A stretch of 64,000 nucleotides of DNA from positions 372,001 through 436,000 of the forward strand of contig NZ_PGGO01000002.1 in assembly GCF_003010955.1 (NCBI RefSeq), written 5' to 3'. The position numbers and the translations under genes were made by a program. Origin of the DNA: Phyllobacterium brassicacearum (GTDB lineage: Bacteria; Pseudomonadota; Alphaproteobacteria; Rhizobiales; Rhizobiaceae). The notes beneath the pieces were generated by a model, which was given only the letters and a program-made list of their open reading frames with translations, did no database searches and was not told the origin of the DNA. Shown here piece by piece: positions 27,231 through 38,565 of this stretch. How positions within the stretch are numbered: the stretch's first letter is position 1; each line of letters begins with the position of its first letter.

Positions 27231-27461
27231 GGTTCGTCCAGCGACGTTACGTGGCATAGATGAACTTTGGCCATCGGAGGCTCCGTTCTGGCCTCGCGCA
27301 AAGGCGCATCATCGATTGCATTGCAATAGCTTGCGTCAACGACCCTTGTCTGATTCATATCCCTTGCTCGGGATGAGCTGATTTGATTCGTTTCGGTACT
27401 CCGTCCGGCATCCCATCCCGTGCCAAACTGTGCCAGTTCGCTGCAGGCAAGGAAGGACACC

Positions 27462-28508
27462 ATGATGTCGAGCAACCCGAAGCATCCGGAAATCACCGAA
27501 ATGAAGCCGAATATCACTGTGGTCGGCGTCGGCGGTGGTGGCGGCAATGCCGTCAACAACATGATCCGCGAGGGCCTTCAGGGAACTGAATTCGTCGTGG
27601 CCAATACTGATGCGCAGGCACTGACTATGTCGAAGGCTGCGCGCTTGATTCAGCTCGGGGTAAACCTGACGCAGGGACTCGGCGCTGGGTCGCAGGCGGA
27701 AATTGGTCGGGCCGCCGCCGAGGAAAGCATCGATGAGATCATGGACCATCTGTCGAACACGCACATGTGCTTCGTAACCGCCGGCATGGGCGGTGGAACT
27801 GGGACAGGGGCCGCTCCGGTGATCGCACGGGCAGCACGCGACGCTGGCATATTGACGGTCGCTGTAGTGACGAAGCCATTCAATTTCGAAGGGACCCGCC
27901 GGATGAAATTCGCAGAGGACGGGCTCAAACTGCTGCGCGACAGCGCAGATACACTCATCGTAATCCCAAATCAGAATCTTTTCCGCGTTGCGGATGCGTC
28001 TACCACGTTCGCTGATGCTTTCGCAACTGCGGACCGCGTACTCTATTCGGGTGTTGCCTGCATAACAGATCTCATGGTTCGTGAAGGGCTGATCAATCTC
28101 GACTTTGCTGACGTTCGGGCGGTGATGCGCGACATGGGCCGCGCCATGATGGGTACAGGGCAGAGTTCAGGAACTGGAAGGGCGATAGCTGCGGCCGAGG
28201 CTGCCATAGCCAATCCGTTACTGGATGTGGCTTCAATGAAGGGTGCCAAAGGCGTTCTGGTATCCATTTCGGGTGGCCGGGATATGACGTTGTTCGAAGT
28301 TGATGAGGCGGCAACGCGGATCCGCGAGGAAGTTGACGACGAAGCCAACATCATTCTTGGTGCCACGTTCGACAACGCTCTCGAAGGAACGTTCAGGGTC
28401 TCGGTGGTTGCTACGGGCATCGATCACACGGATGGAGCGGACTCGGCAGGCTCAATTGCCAATGCCCAGGCAAATATCTCATTCTTGCCACGGCGCAACA
28501 CGTTGTAG
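27462..28508 (+). CDS. ftsZ2: Short FtsZ paralogue (FtsZ2-like tubulin GTPase)
   Basis: A 348-residue FtsZ with an intact GTPase core: [14 protein letters not shown], the tubulin signature GGGTGTG (about residues 109-115), NQNLFR, and the T7 catalytic loop [11 protein letters not shown]. After [10 protein letters not shown] it stops, without the long linker and conserved C-terminal peptide that bind FtsA, FtsW or ZipA. Sinorhizobium carries a similar short second FtsZ. Start ATG 27462 or 27465 follows GGAAGGA; an upstream frame to 27420 is not needed. With minCDE 8 kb away this replicon carries several division genes. Its own role is unknown. Confidence 0.92.
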   Translation: MMSSNPKHPEITEMKPNITVVGVGGGGGNAVNNMIREGLQGTEFVVANTDAQALTMSKAARLIQLGVNLTQGLGAGSQAEIGRAAAEESIDEIMDHLSNTHMCFVTAGMGGGTGTGAAPVIARAARDAGILTVAVVTKPFNFEGTRRMKFAEDGLKLLRDSADTLIVIPNQNLFRVADASTTFADAFATADRVLYSGVACITDLMVREGLINLDFADVRAVMRDMGRAMMGTGQSSGTGRAIAAAEAAIANPLLDVASMKGAKGVLVSISGGRDMTLFEVDEAATRIREEVDDEANIILGATFDNALEGTFRVSVVATGIDHTDGADSAGSIANAQANISFLPRRNTL

Positions 28509-28588
28509 CGACGTACCAGCCAATCGGACTTGGCCCAAGTTCATGGGTTCGCCAACGGCGACCTGTGAGAAAATTGAAAAGAGAGTAA

Positions 28589-28653
28589 GGCAGGAACGAT
28601 GCCCTTGTGCAGCAGGTTTCGCGGAGTATCCGCTATCCGCAGCCGTTCCTGCC
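28589..28653. ncRNA. Structured inverted repeat after ftsZ2, possible RNA element or palindromic repeat
   Basis: GGCAGGAACG at 28589-28598 pairs perfectly with CGTTCCTGCC at 28644-28653. The 45-nt interior contains a second complementary pair around GCGGAGTATCCGC. The element lies 80 bp after ftsZ2 and 190 bp before the hydrolase gene. It may be a mobile intergenic palindrome of the type known in rhizobia, or a small structured RNA. Strand unknown. No gene is otherwise visible in 28509-28843. Confidence 0.35.
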
Positions 28654-28843
28654 GGCTGGCTCCGCGGCATCGTGTTTTTCGTCGATGAAGGCGCCGGTTG
28701 ACCGGTGGCCCTGTTGCCGCTGATATAAGCAGAGATTCAAGGTCGCTGTTCGCACAATGTCATAAGGTGGGCGAGAGCATTGCTATAGGAGGGTCCGTTT
28801 TGGGTCATCGACGAGTGACGTACCCGCGGATGTACATGTTGTC

Positions 28844-29644
28844 GTGAGCGCTGCAAAGCTCCTGCTCATCGTGTCGCTGATAGCGGCCCTCGCCTATGTG
28901 TCGCTCGTCGGCCTGATGTATCTTTCGCAGCGCGCACTCCTCTATCCCGGTGCCAGCGCGACGCCTGCTCCAGAGCATGCGAATTGGGGCGAAAACGTAG
29001 CCATCAAGACGCCCGACGGGGAGACGCTTCATGGTCTCTATGGCCAGGGCGAACCCAGCAAGCCGGCGGTGCTGTTCTTTCTCGGAAACGCTGACCGGAT
29101 AAGTAACTACGGCTTCCTCGCTCAGGCACTGGCCGCGCGAGGTATTGGCCTGCTGGCGATTTCCTATCGCGGCTATCCGGGTTCGACCGGTTCGCCGAGC
29201 GAGCACGGGCTACTGACCGACGGCATTGCTGCGTTCGACTGGCTGTCGGTACGTTCCGAAAGCGAGATCGTTGTGCTAGGCCAGTCGCTGGGCAGCGGCG
29301 TCGCCGTCAGCACGGCCGGGCATAGACCGGCTGCCGCCGTCATCCTTGTGTCCGCCTACCTGTCGGTCCTGTCGCTCGCCCAGATGCACTACCCATTCGT
29401 TCCGGTTGCGCTACTTATCAAGGATCCCTACCGCTCAGATCTCAAAATAGCGAAGGTGAGGCAACCGAAGCTGTTCATTCATGGCCGGTTTGACGACATC
29501 ATCCCGTTGTCTTCTGGCGAGGCGCTATATCGCACCGCTCCCGAACCCAAACAGATACTGATCTACGACGGGTCTGGCCATAATGATATTTGGGACGCCC
29601 GTATGGTTGACGACGTGATCCGCTTTATAGAGGCGCTGAAATAA
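28844..29644 (+). CDS. Membrane-anchored alpha/beta hydrolase
   Basis: A 266-residue hydrolase of the ABHD13/BEM46-like type. The N-terminal hydrophobic helix (LLLIVSLIAALAYVSLVGLMY) anchors it in the inner membrane, facing out. The core has the oxyanion region FFLGNADR, nucleophile serine in GQSLGSG, aspartate in GRFDDIIP and histidine in DGSGHND. Substrate unknown; relatives act on esters or acyl groups. Start is GTG 28844 without a strong ribosome-binding site. Single gene; the cobalamin riboswitch on the opposite strand points at its 3' end. Confidence 0.85.
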   Translation: MSAAKLLLIVSLIAALAYVSLVGLMYLSQRALLYPGASATPAPEHANWGENVAIKTPDGETLHGLYGQGEPSKPAVLFFLGNADRISNYGFLAQALAARGIGLLAISYRGYPGSTGSPSEHGLLTDGIAAFDWLSVRSESEIVVLGQSLGSGVAVSTAGHRPAAAVILVSAYLSVLSLAQMHYPFVPVALLIKDPYRSDLKIAKVRQPKLFIHGRFDDIIPLSSGEALYRTAPEPKQILIYDGSGHNDIWDARMVDDVIRFIEALK

Positions 29645-29804
29645 GGCGGCACATCAAGGGCCACACGCTGCCGCGGCATAGTCCTGGCTTCCCCATCGAT
29701 GGCAGCGATGGTTGGGGCAAGGCATTTGAAGACGCGCCAGCGCACGGCCGCACTTGTGCCATTGCGCGAAAGCGATACACCGGGACACCCCGCCCGTGGA
29801 CGAT

Positions 29805-29992
29805 ACTTATCGCGGCAGGTCTCCTGGCTTACGGGTCATCATCTCTGCTCTGTCTTCCCAGGACATTCGCGTCCCAGTGACATTGTTGAACAGAAACTCA
29901 TCGCTTACAGTTGCGGGGGCAGCTTCGGCATCGATACGCTCGTCTTCACCGAATTCCCTCTTAGCTCCGGATGCGAATCCGGAGAACCACGA
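29805..29992 (-). promoter_or_regulatory. Cobalamin riboswitch with no downstream gene
   Basis: Read on the minus strand, this stretch contains the main conserved blocks of the B12 aptamer in the right order: a 5' hairpin (CTCCGGAT-GCGA-ATCCGGAG in plus-strand terms, 29965-29984), GGGAATTCGGTG, the highly conserved CTGCCCCCGCAACTGTAAGC, CACTGGG with CCTGGGAAG, and the 3' B12 box GCCAGGAGACCTGCC (plus-strand complement 29814-29828). Such elements normally switch off cobalamin synthesis or transport genes. Here transcription runs toward 29645, where only the 3' end of a plus-strand hydrolase gene is found. Boundaries are approximate. Confidence 0.9.
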
Positions 29993-30396
29993 TCAAACGA
30001 CTATGGAGGCAACATACGCCGCGGTCAATACACATAAAGAAATGCTTATATCGCTATGTTTGCGTTATTGCGATTCGTGGGCAGAAATTGGCTTCCGTAC
30101 CTTAGTGGCAGTTGCTATCTGTTGCCTGTCCCTGTCCCTGGCGCTGGAATCTGGCTACATGGAGCCCCTCCGCATGACGCTTGCCGCTGCGGATCCCCTT
30201 CCAGACGAGATAGGGTGTTTGCGCCCTCCCCTGACGACATCGCGATGTGCCAAGGTTGTCGTGCGTCAATCCGCCGATCAAATGGAAAGAGACGTGGGGC
30301 ATCCAAAGACGCCCCAAGCTGTTCTTCGCAATCACATGGGACGGGGTCCGTTGAAAAGGATTTCTCGCTGCGCACTATTGCAGGCTAATGCACACA
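29993..30396. other. Intergenic stretch between riboswitch and cold-shock gene
   Basis: About 400 bp. A 236-codon frame crosses this stretch and the riboswitch on the plus strand, but its composition is not protein-like and it overlaps the aptamer, so it is not called. A promoter for the minus-strand riboswitch transcript should lie here. Confidence 0.5.
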
Positions 30397-30606
30397 TCAG
30401 AGCGCACTCAACTGATCCGCCGATGTCTTGCCTGATCTCTTGTCCTGCACAAGCTCGTAACTGACCTTCTGACCATCATTGAGGCCGCGCAATCCGGCGC
30501 GCTCAACCGCAGAAATATGCACAAACACGTCTGCCCCACCGTCATCGGGCTGGATAAAGCCAAATCCCTTTGTCGAATTGAACCATTTAACTGTGCCTTT
30601 GGCCAT
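30397..30606 (-). CDS. Cold-shock protein (CspA family)
   Basis: A 69-residue single cold-shock domain: the N-terminus [13 protein letters not shown]1-type KGFGFI (13-18), RNP2-type VFVHI (27-31) and the C-terminal [11 protein letters not shown] strand. It binds single-stranded RNA/DNA and acts as an RNA chaperone. The frame is open to 30687, but ATG 30606 is preceded by GGGAGGG at 6 nt and gives the standard family start. Rhizobial genomes carry many copies; this one is not obviously linked to its neighbours. Confidence 0.95.
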   Translation of the reverse strand: MAKGTVKWFNSTKGFGFIQPDDGGADVFVHISAVERAGLRGLNDGQKVSYELVQDKRSGKTSADQLSAL

Positions 30607-30686
30607 GTGAACCCTCCCGTCGCAATACCAAGCAACACATCGATAGCGCGATAAGCCGACCTTCACAATAACGTCGTTCAATATCA

Positions 30687-30950
30687 TCAGACGACTCGAA
30701 ATCGAGTCCCGTTGATAAATGTTCCTTTGGAAATGCCGATGATAAGTGTTTGCCGGATTCTGATCGGTTCCTCAGGTCTACAATCCCCACAATGCGGTAG
30801 AGCCTCTTGTGATCTCGCCGCATCGGCTTGCGGGTCAGCAGTCTGGGAATGCGCTGCGGTAACGTTCGCTGCCGCAGCCATTGTTCCCGCCGCCAGCAGC
30901 AGGCCCCGACGGTTGAGTTGGAGTGTTTGCTTCGTTGTCACGTCGTTCAT
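30687..30950 (-). CDS. Twin-arginine signal protein, probably truncated
   Basis: An 87-residue product whose first 36 residues form a Tat-type signal ([17 protein letters not shown], then AHSQ). The remaining 50 residues (through PHCGDC and a basic end) match no family I know. Tat signals usually precede large cofactor proteins, so the gene has probably lost its main body, with the open frame running into unrelated sequence. It lies 34 nt after the FMN-binding gene in the same direction, which suggests the lost protein was part of that redox operon. Confidence 0.45.
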   Translation of the reverse strand: MNDVTTKQTLQLNRRGLLLAAGTMAAAANVTAAHSQTADPQADAARSQEALPHCGDCRPEEPIRIRQTLIIGISKGTFINGTRFRVV

Positions 30951-30984
30951 TCCTCTTGCTGTGAAATCGAGAGGGCACTGGCCT

Positions 30985-31371
30985 TCAGCCTTTGCGAGCC
31001 GCCTGCCGCTTGATCTGCTCAATGGCGTCATTGAAGCCTTTCGGAGTGCCGCTTGATCCTGCGAGTTTTCCAACCTTCACTTGATCGATGGGCTTTCCGA
31101 TAACGACCGTCGGAACGGCCGCGGCGAAGCGCCATTGCAGTTCCAGCGATTCAGGAACATACGCATGCGGCGTGATCGTCAAAGCCGTAATGACCCCGTC
31201 TGTCAGGGTTGCCTTGACCGTGATAGGCGACGGCTGTCCGCCGTACTCTCCCGTCGCCGTGTAGACGCCATCGGAATACTGGGAGGATTTGCGTCCCTGA
31301 GCTTCCGCCGTCGAGGAGACCAGCAACGTCAGGGCCGATGCAAAGATTGCGTTTATGGTTTCGTTGCCCAT
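30985..31371 (-). CDS. Exported FMN-binding domain protein
   Basis: A protein of 128 residues with a signal peptide (to about STAEA) and one FMN-binding domain: SDGVYTATGEYGGQPSPITV, LTDGVITALTI, and a C-terminal AGSSGTPKGFNDAIEQIK. In this family a Ser/Thr in the SGAT-like loop near the C-terminus receives FMN covalently from ApbE; the loop here is divergent. ATG 31371 has AGGAA at 6 nt, while the longer open frame is a shadow over the apbE gene. The apbE gene lies 13 nt upstream, strongly supporting a flavinylated periplasmic electron carrier. Confidence 0.8.
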   Translation of the reverse strand: MGNETINAIFASALTLLVSSTAEAQGRKSSQYSDGVYTATGEYGGQPSPITVKATLTDGVITALTITPHAYVPESLELQWRFAAAVPTVVIGKPIDQVKVGKLAGSSGTPKGFNDAIEQIKRQAARKG

Positions 31372-31384
31372 TTCAGTTCCTTTC

Positions 31385-32263
31385 TCAGGTGAAGACTTCC
31401 CCGTCGAAATTGTCGGAGACTTCCGCCCTGCCGTCCGCGAACATGCGGACGAAGGCGAAGTCGAAATGTGGTCTGAGCCGGGACGCTGGCACAAAAAACA
31501 GGGCTGTTGCCAGACCGTCGGCGGCCGCCGTGTCGCCGGCGACGACCCAGGTCGCAAGGACATCGTGGACCGGCGCGCCGGTCCGGCCGTCGAGGACGTG
31601 ATGGAGGCCGACTCCCCATCTCCGCCGGTTGATTGCCGAGGCGCAGAGTGATGCATTCCGCAGGTGCGCGATGCCGACGACCATCTTCGGATCGAGCGGG
31701 TGTTCCAGACCGACATCAAGGGTTTCGTCGCCCCGATGCGTCATGTCACCGCTGGCGTCGATGGTGAATTCTTCGATGCCATCCATCACCAGCAGGCGCG
31801 AGGTCAGATCGACGAGATGGCCTTTGCCGATTGCTCCGAGATCAATGACGACAGGCCGCTGCGTGACGATGGCCGAACCGTGACGGACGACGTCACGTGA
31901 CCACACTGGTCTTCGAACGACATCGGCGACGATAGTCCCTGACGAAGGCACCAGGGAATAATGCTTGTCGTAGCCAAGCAGTTCGAGATCACGGCCGACC
32001 AAGGGATCAACCGCGCCGTCTGTGGCTTGGTGAAGACGATCGTAGAGATCAAACATCCGGGCGCCGCTCGATGGAAACTCGAATGTCCCGCCATTCTTGG
32101 CTTCCGCGATCCGGGAAATTACAGAGTCTTCCCGGAACCGCGAATAAACAGCATCGAACTGTTCGGCGAAGTCCAGAATGCGTCGCTTCGTTTCAAAGCC
32201 AAGCGGGGACGTCGCGTTGATTTCCCAGGACGTGCCAATGGCATCGAAATTGAAGCGGGACAT
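31385..32263 (-). CDS. apbE: FAD:protein FMN transferase ApbE
   Basis: A 292-residue ApbE family enzyme. Landmarks: the N-terminal MGT-like FDAIGTSWEI, the binding loop VVIDLGAIGKGHLVD, TIDASGDM, HVLDGRTGAPVHDV and the metal/active-site AGDTAAADGLATALF. It splits FAD and attaches FMN to a Ser/Thr of target proteins through a phosphoester bond. The target is most likely the FMN-binding protein encoded 13 nt downstream. No signal peptide is evident at this start, unlike many ApbE lipoproteins, so the cellular side of modification is unclear. Confidence 0.93.
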   Translation of the reverse strand: MSRFNFDAIGTSWEINATSPLGFETKRRILDFAEQFDAVYSRFREDSVISRIAEAKNGGTFEFPSSGARMFDLYDRLHQATDGAVDPLVGRDLELLGYDKHYSLVPSSGTIVADVVRRPVWSRDVVRHGSAIVTQRPVVIDLGAIGKGHLVDLTSRLLVMDGIEEFTIDASGDMTHRGDETLDVGLEHPLDPKMVVGIAHLRNASLCASAINRRRWGVGLHHVLDGRTGAPVHDVLATWVVAGDTAAADGLATALFFVPASRLRPHFDFAFVRMFADGRAEVSDNFDGEVFT

Positions 32264-32276
32264 TGCAAAGCTCCGG

Positions 32277-34729
<2,453 letters not shown>

Positions 34730-34856
34730 GCCTATTCCAGTTCAGATGCAACGGGGACCTTTGTCGACCACGCTTTTTGCTGACTGGAATCTAGTGTTTG
34801 CGGCAGCTTTCGATTAGTGGCTATAATCAGCATGAACCTATAAGCTGGGATAATGA

Positions 34857-35750
34857 ATGCCGCAGGAAAATTTCAACGATCTCGTCGCCTTCGTCGCCGT
34901 TGCCCGCGAAGAGAGTTTCACAAGAGCGGCGGTGAAGCTCGGTGTCTCGCAGTCGGCGCTGAGCCAGACGGTGCGCAGCCTTGAAGAAAGGCTCGGCATT
35001 AGGCTGCTCACCCGAACGACGCGGCGCGTGTCGCCCACTCCGGCAGGGGAGCGCCTCCTTCAAACAGCAGGCCCGCGGTTTGAGGAAATCCAGGCGGAGC
35101 TGTCGGCCTTGAGCGAAATGCGCGACAAGCCCGCTGGTACGATCCGCATCACGGCAGGCGAGCACGCGGCGATCTCAGTCCTTGCCCCGGCACTCGATAA
35201 ATTCCTTCCCGAAAACCCTGATGTCAACGTCGAGATCACCGTCGATTACGGCCTGACCGATATCGTCGCCGAGCGATACGACGCAGGCGTCCGTCTCGGA
35301 GAACAGGTTGCGAAAGACATGATTGCGGTTCGAATAGGGCCGCCAATGCGTATGGCCGTCGTGGGTGCGCCGTCCTATTTTCGTCTTAACCCATGGCCGG
35401 AAAAACCGCAGGACCTGACCGTCCATAACTGCATTCAGATACGCATGCCGACCTACGGAAACATCTTCGCCTGGGAATTTGAGAAGGACGGATACGAACT
35501 CAAAGTCAGGGTCGACGGACAGCTCGTCTTCAACAACATGGCGATGCGACGCGATGCGGCATTGAGAGGTCTCGGCCTTGCCTACATGCCGGAAGACCAG
35601 GTCCAGGACCTGATCGATGACGGCAAACTCGTCCGGGTGCTGGAGGACTGGTGCGAGCCGTTCCCCGGTTATCACCTCTATTACCCGAACCGGCGGCACG
35701 CCTCCCCAGCGTTTGCACTTGTGTTGGAAGCTCTTCGTTTTAGGGGTTAA
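34857..35750 (+). CDS. LysR-family transcriptional regulator
   Basis: A regulator of 297 residues. The N-terminal winged HTH is canonical (FVAVAREESFTRAAVKLGVSQ, SALSQTVRSLEERLGIRLL), followed by the LysR effector-binding domain with GTIRITAGEHA and a C-terminal GYHLYYPNRRHASPAF. This branch often controls divergent genes for aldehyde/quinone or aromatic-compound response. It lies between the MFS/AKR arm and the hydrolase/cytochrome arm, facing the latter, 120 bp before the first hydrolase gene. The effector is unknown. Confidence 0.94.
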   Translation: MPQENFNDLVAFVAVAREESFTRAAVKLGVSQSALSQTVRSLEERLGIRLLTRTTRRVSPTPAGERLLQTAGPRFEEIQAELSALSEMRDKPAGTIRITAGEHAAISVLAPALDKFLPENPDVNVEITVDYGLTDIVAERYDAGVRLGEQVAKDMIAVRIGPPMRMAVVGAPSYFRLNPWPEKPQDLTVHNCIQIRMPTYGNIFAWEFEKDGYELKVRVDGQLVFNNMAMRRDAALRGLGLAYMPEDQVQDLIDDGKLVRVLEDWCEPFPGYHLYYPNRRHASPAFALVLEALRFRG

Positions 35751-35871
35751 CGCGCTCATCAACCGTTTGTGATTAAGAAGCCAGGCTAATGGCCTCAATC
35801 GGAAATAGGTGTCTAATGCTCATAAAGAGGTTCGCGTAGGCTTTATCCACTCAACCACGAGAAGGATGAAC

Positions 35872-36954
35872 ATGAAGCCTCCGATAAAGACCCTCGCGCT
35901 TGCTCTAATGTTTTCGACCCAGCTCATCGCCGGTTCGGCCTTTGCGCAGAACGGATCGAAACCAGAGCCTCTCGTTATCCAGGATCAGGGAAGCTTTGCG
36001 GTCGGCGGAAGCGTGGCGACCACCCCGGGAACCTACAACAACAACGCGCCCTCGGCGGAAGGCCAAAGCCTGCATGGGGATCACGCCTACGTCTTCTATC
36101 AGGTGCCAGAGAAGCCAAAGCCGCTTCCCATCGTCATGCTGCACGGGGCCTACCAGTCCGCAAGGAGCTGGGAAACGACGCCGGACGGCCGCGAGGGATT
36201 TCAGAACCTCTTTCTGCGCCGAGGTTATTCGACCTATCTCGTCGACCAGCCACGCCGTGGTCGCGCAGGCAACAGCACCGTCGCCACGACGATCGAACCG
36301 ACACCATACGACCAGCTCTTCTTCGACCAGTTCCGCATAGGCAAATGGCCGGACTATTTCGACAACGTCCAGTTCGACCGCGATCCTGAGGCGCTTGACC
36401 AGTTCTTCCGCTCGGTCACGCCGAACACGGGACCGTTCGACGCGAATGTCATCGCCACCTCGATGTCAGCGCTGTTCGACAGGATCGGTAACGGCATTCT
36501 GTTCACCCATTCCCAGGCCGGCGGCCCAGGGTGGCTAACGGCGATCAAGAACCCGAACGTCAAGGGGATCGTCGCACTCGAGCCCGGCAGCGGATTTATC
36601 TTCCCAGAGGGAGAGGTTCCGGCGGACATGCCAAGCGCGGCCGGAACCCTCAAAGGCGAAGCCGTCTCCGCCGCAGACTTTGAGAAACTGACGCGTCTGC
36701 CGATCGTGGTCTACTACGGCGACAACTTCCCCACTGAGCCGACCACAGAGCGCGGCCAGGACAACTGGCGTGTGCGGTTGGCGATGGCGAAGCTATGGGT
36801 CGACACGGTCAACAAGCATGGCGGCGACGCGACGCTCGTTCACCTCCCGGAGATCGGAATCAAGGGCGGCACGCATTTCCTGATCTCGGACCTGAACAAT
36901 GTCGAGATCGCCGATCAGGTCTCGAAATTCCTCGCCGACAAGAAGCTCGACTGA
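35872..36954 (+). CDS. Exported alpha/beta hydrolase, esterase-like
   Basis: A 360-residue exported hydrolase with a signal peptide (MKPPIKTLALALMFSTQL, cleavage near AFA-Q). The core shows PIVMLHGAYQSARSW (oxyanion region), LVDQPRRGRAG, a nucleophile elbow THSQAGGPGW with serine, an acidic YYGDNFP and the C-terminal histidine in GGTHFLISD. The family acts on small carboxylic esters or aromatic compounds. ATG 35872 has AAGGA at 5 nt; the frame is open to 35809, but that start destroys the signal peptide. First gene of a six-gene unit after lysR. Confidence 0.88.
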   Translation: MKPPIKTLALALMFSTQLIAGSAFAQNGSKPEPLVIQDQGSFAVGGSVATTPGTYNNNAPSAEGQSLHGDHAYVFYQVPEKPKPLPIVMLHGAYQSARSWETTPDGREGFQNLFLRRGYSTYLVDQPRRGRAGNSTVATTIEPTPYDQLFFDQFRIGKWPDYFDNVQFDRDPEALDQFFRSVTPNTGPFDANVIATSMSALFDRIGNGILFTHSQAGGPGWLTAIKNPNVKGIVALEPGSGFIFPEGEVPADMPSAAGTLKGEAVSAADFEKLTRLPIVVYYGDNFPTEPTTERGQDNWRVRLAMAKLWVDTVNKHGGDATLVHLPEIGIKGGTHFLISDLNNVEIADQVSKFLADKKLD

Positions 36955-37042
36955 ACCCCGACGGGCGACATCATTGCGCTGCCCGTGATGAAAGCGACCG
37001 AAGTTCCGACATCGGAATATTCCGTCCACCAGGAGTATCGAT

Positions 37043-38119
37043 ATGAAAAATACCCCGATCAAAGCCTCGCTGGTGGCTGCGATGATGACCTTCTCCGCCG
37101 GCGAGGCAATGTCCGACGATTATAGGAAAAATCCGTTCACCCTTGCATACGCTGGAGCGATCACAGCTAACGAGCCCGGCAAGGTCAACATCCATCCGGT
37201 CCAATACAAGCTGAACGACCTTGATATCGCGGCGAACGTCTACACACCCGCCGACTACGATCCCGCCAGGACGTATCCGGCTATCGTGGTGGCGCACCCG
37301 AATGGTGGCGTGAAGGAACAGGTCGCTGGCCTGTACGCCCAGCGTTTGGCCGAACAGGGCTATATCACGATCACCGCTGACGCCGCCTATCAGGGCGCGA
37401 GCGGCGGTCAGCCCCGCAGCGTCGACGAGCCCGCCAACCGTATCGAAGACATCCATGGCATGGCGGACTTTATTACCCGTTATGCCGGGGTCGACGCAGA
37501 GCGCCTCGGACTTCTGGGCATCTGCGGGGGTGGCGGCTACTCCTTGGCGGCTGCAGAGACCGACAAGCGGTTCAAGTCGATCGCGACGTTGAGCATGTTC
37601 AATTCCGGACGCGTTCGCCGCAATGGTTACAACGATACCCAGCTCGATACCGTCCAGGCACGGATGAAGCAGGCTTCTCTCGCTCGGGCGCAGGAAGCGG
37701 CCGGCGGCGAGGTCCTGTATTCCGGCGACGCCAACCTGACAGACGAGCAGATCGCGGCACTTCCGTTCGACCTCTATCGTCAGGGCTACGAGTATTACTG
37801 GAAGACCCACGCGCACCCGAACTCGACCTTCAAATACACCACGAGCAGCCTCGTGGACCTGATGCGGTTCGACGCGACCGACCAGATCGAACTGATCGAA
37901 CAGCCGCTTCTTATGATCGCGGGGAGCAAGGCTGACAGTCTCTACATGACGGAAGACGCCTTCGCGATGGCCACGGGTACTCGCAACAAAGAGATGTTCA
38001 AGATCGAGGGCGCGACCCACATCGAAACCTACTGGGTGCCCGAATACGTAGACGCCGCGATGAACAAGCTGACGCCATTCTACTCGGCAACCCTTACGCG
38101 GGAGGCACTGGCCCAATGA
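37043..38119 (+). CDS. Exported alpha/beta hydrolase, dienelactone-hydrolase-like
   Basis: A second hydrolase of 358 residues with a short N-terminal signal (SLVAAMMTFSAGEA). The nucleophile elbow is GICGGGGY, with cysteine instead of serine, as in dienelactone hydrolases. Other marks are the strand IVVAHPNGGVKEQ, the QPLLMIAGSKADS acidic loop and histidine in GATHIETYW. Proteins of this DltD/YcjY-like style often accompany carboxymuconolactone decarboxylases. It ends with a 4-nt overlap (ATGA) onto that gene. Substrate unknown. Confidence 0.85.
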   Translation: MKNTPIKASLVAAMMTFSAGEAMSDDYRKNPFTLAYAGAITANEPGKVNIHPVQYKLNDLDIAANVYTPADYDPARTYPAIVVAHPNGGVKEQVAGLYAQRLAEQGYITITADAAYQGASGGQPRSVDEPANRIEDIHGMADFITRYAGVDAERLGLLGICGGGGYSLAAAETDKRFKSIATLSMFNSGRVRRNGYNDTQLDTVQARMKQASLARAQEAAGGEVLYSGDANLTDEQIAALPFDLYRQGYEYYWKTHAHPNSTFKYTTSSLVDLMRFDATDQIELIEQPLLMIAGSKADSLYMTEDAFAMATGTRNKEMFKIEGATHIETYWVPEYVDAAMNKLTPFYSATLTREALAQ

Positions 38120-38529
38120 ATCTGAAACTGTCGATCATCGCCATGGCCATCGTTGTCGCAAGCACGGCTCATTCTCCTCTCTCCGCGCAGGATCAACCAT
38201 CTTCAAACCTCGAGTCAGCGAAGTCCCGAACCCAGCAATTGATGGGCGATATCGCTCCGAAGCTCGCGGACCTGACTGACGACGTCCTTTACGCCGACAT
38301 CTGGGAGCGCCCTGAACTCTCCAAGCGGGATCGCAGCCTCGTGACCGTGAGCGCCCTGATAGCGCTGAACAGGCCCGATCAGCTCCGCTCCCATCTGATC
38401 CGGGCCCGCGACAACGGGCTGACCGAGGCGGAACTGGTGGAAACGATCACCCACATGGCTTTCTATTCCGGCTGGCCAAGTGCTGTTTCGGCCGTGGCAA
38501 TCGCCAAGGATGTCTTCGCCGCGAAGTGA
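38116..38529 (+). CDS. Exported carboxymuconolactone decarboxylase (AhpD-like) family protein
   Basis: A 137-residue protein with a signal peptide (cleavage near PLSAQ). The CMD core follows: DVLYADIWERPELSKRDRSLVTVSALIAL, NGLTEAELVETITHMAFYSGWP. It lacks the CxxC of AhpD-type peroxidase partners, so it is nearer to decarboxylase-like members with a histidine in THMAFY. Export of such proteins is less common than cytoplasmic location, in keeping with the other exported products of this operon. Confidence 0.9.
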   Translation: MNLKLSIIAMAIVVASTAHSPLSAQDQPSSNLESAKSRTQQLMGDIAPKLADLTDDVLYADIWERPELSKRDRSLVTVSALIALNRPDQLRSHLIRARDNGLTEAELVETITHMAFYSGWPSAVSAVAIAKDVFAAK

Positions 38530-38565
38530 AGCAATCGACCCCGCAGGAATTGAAGGAACCATCCC

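Noticed and set aside
29754-30464. 236-codon open frame on the plus strand
   Set aside because: Overlaps the cobalamin riboswitch and the cold-shock gene; no ribosome-binding site or family features.
36971-38116. 381-codon open frame on the minus strand
   Set aside because: Antisense to the dienelactone-hydrolase-like gene, which has signal peptide, motifs and operon spacing.
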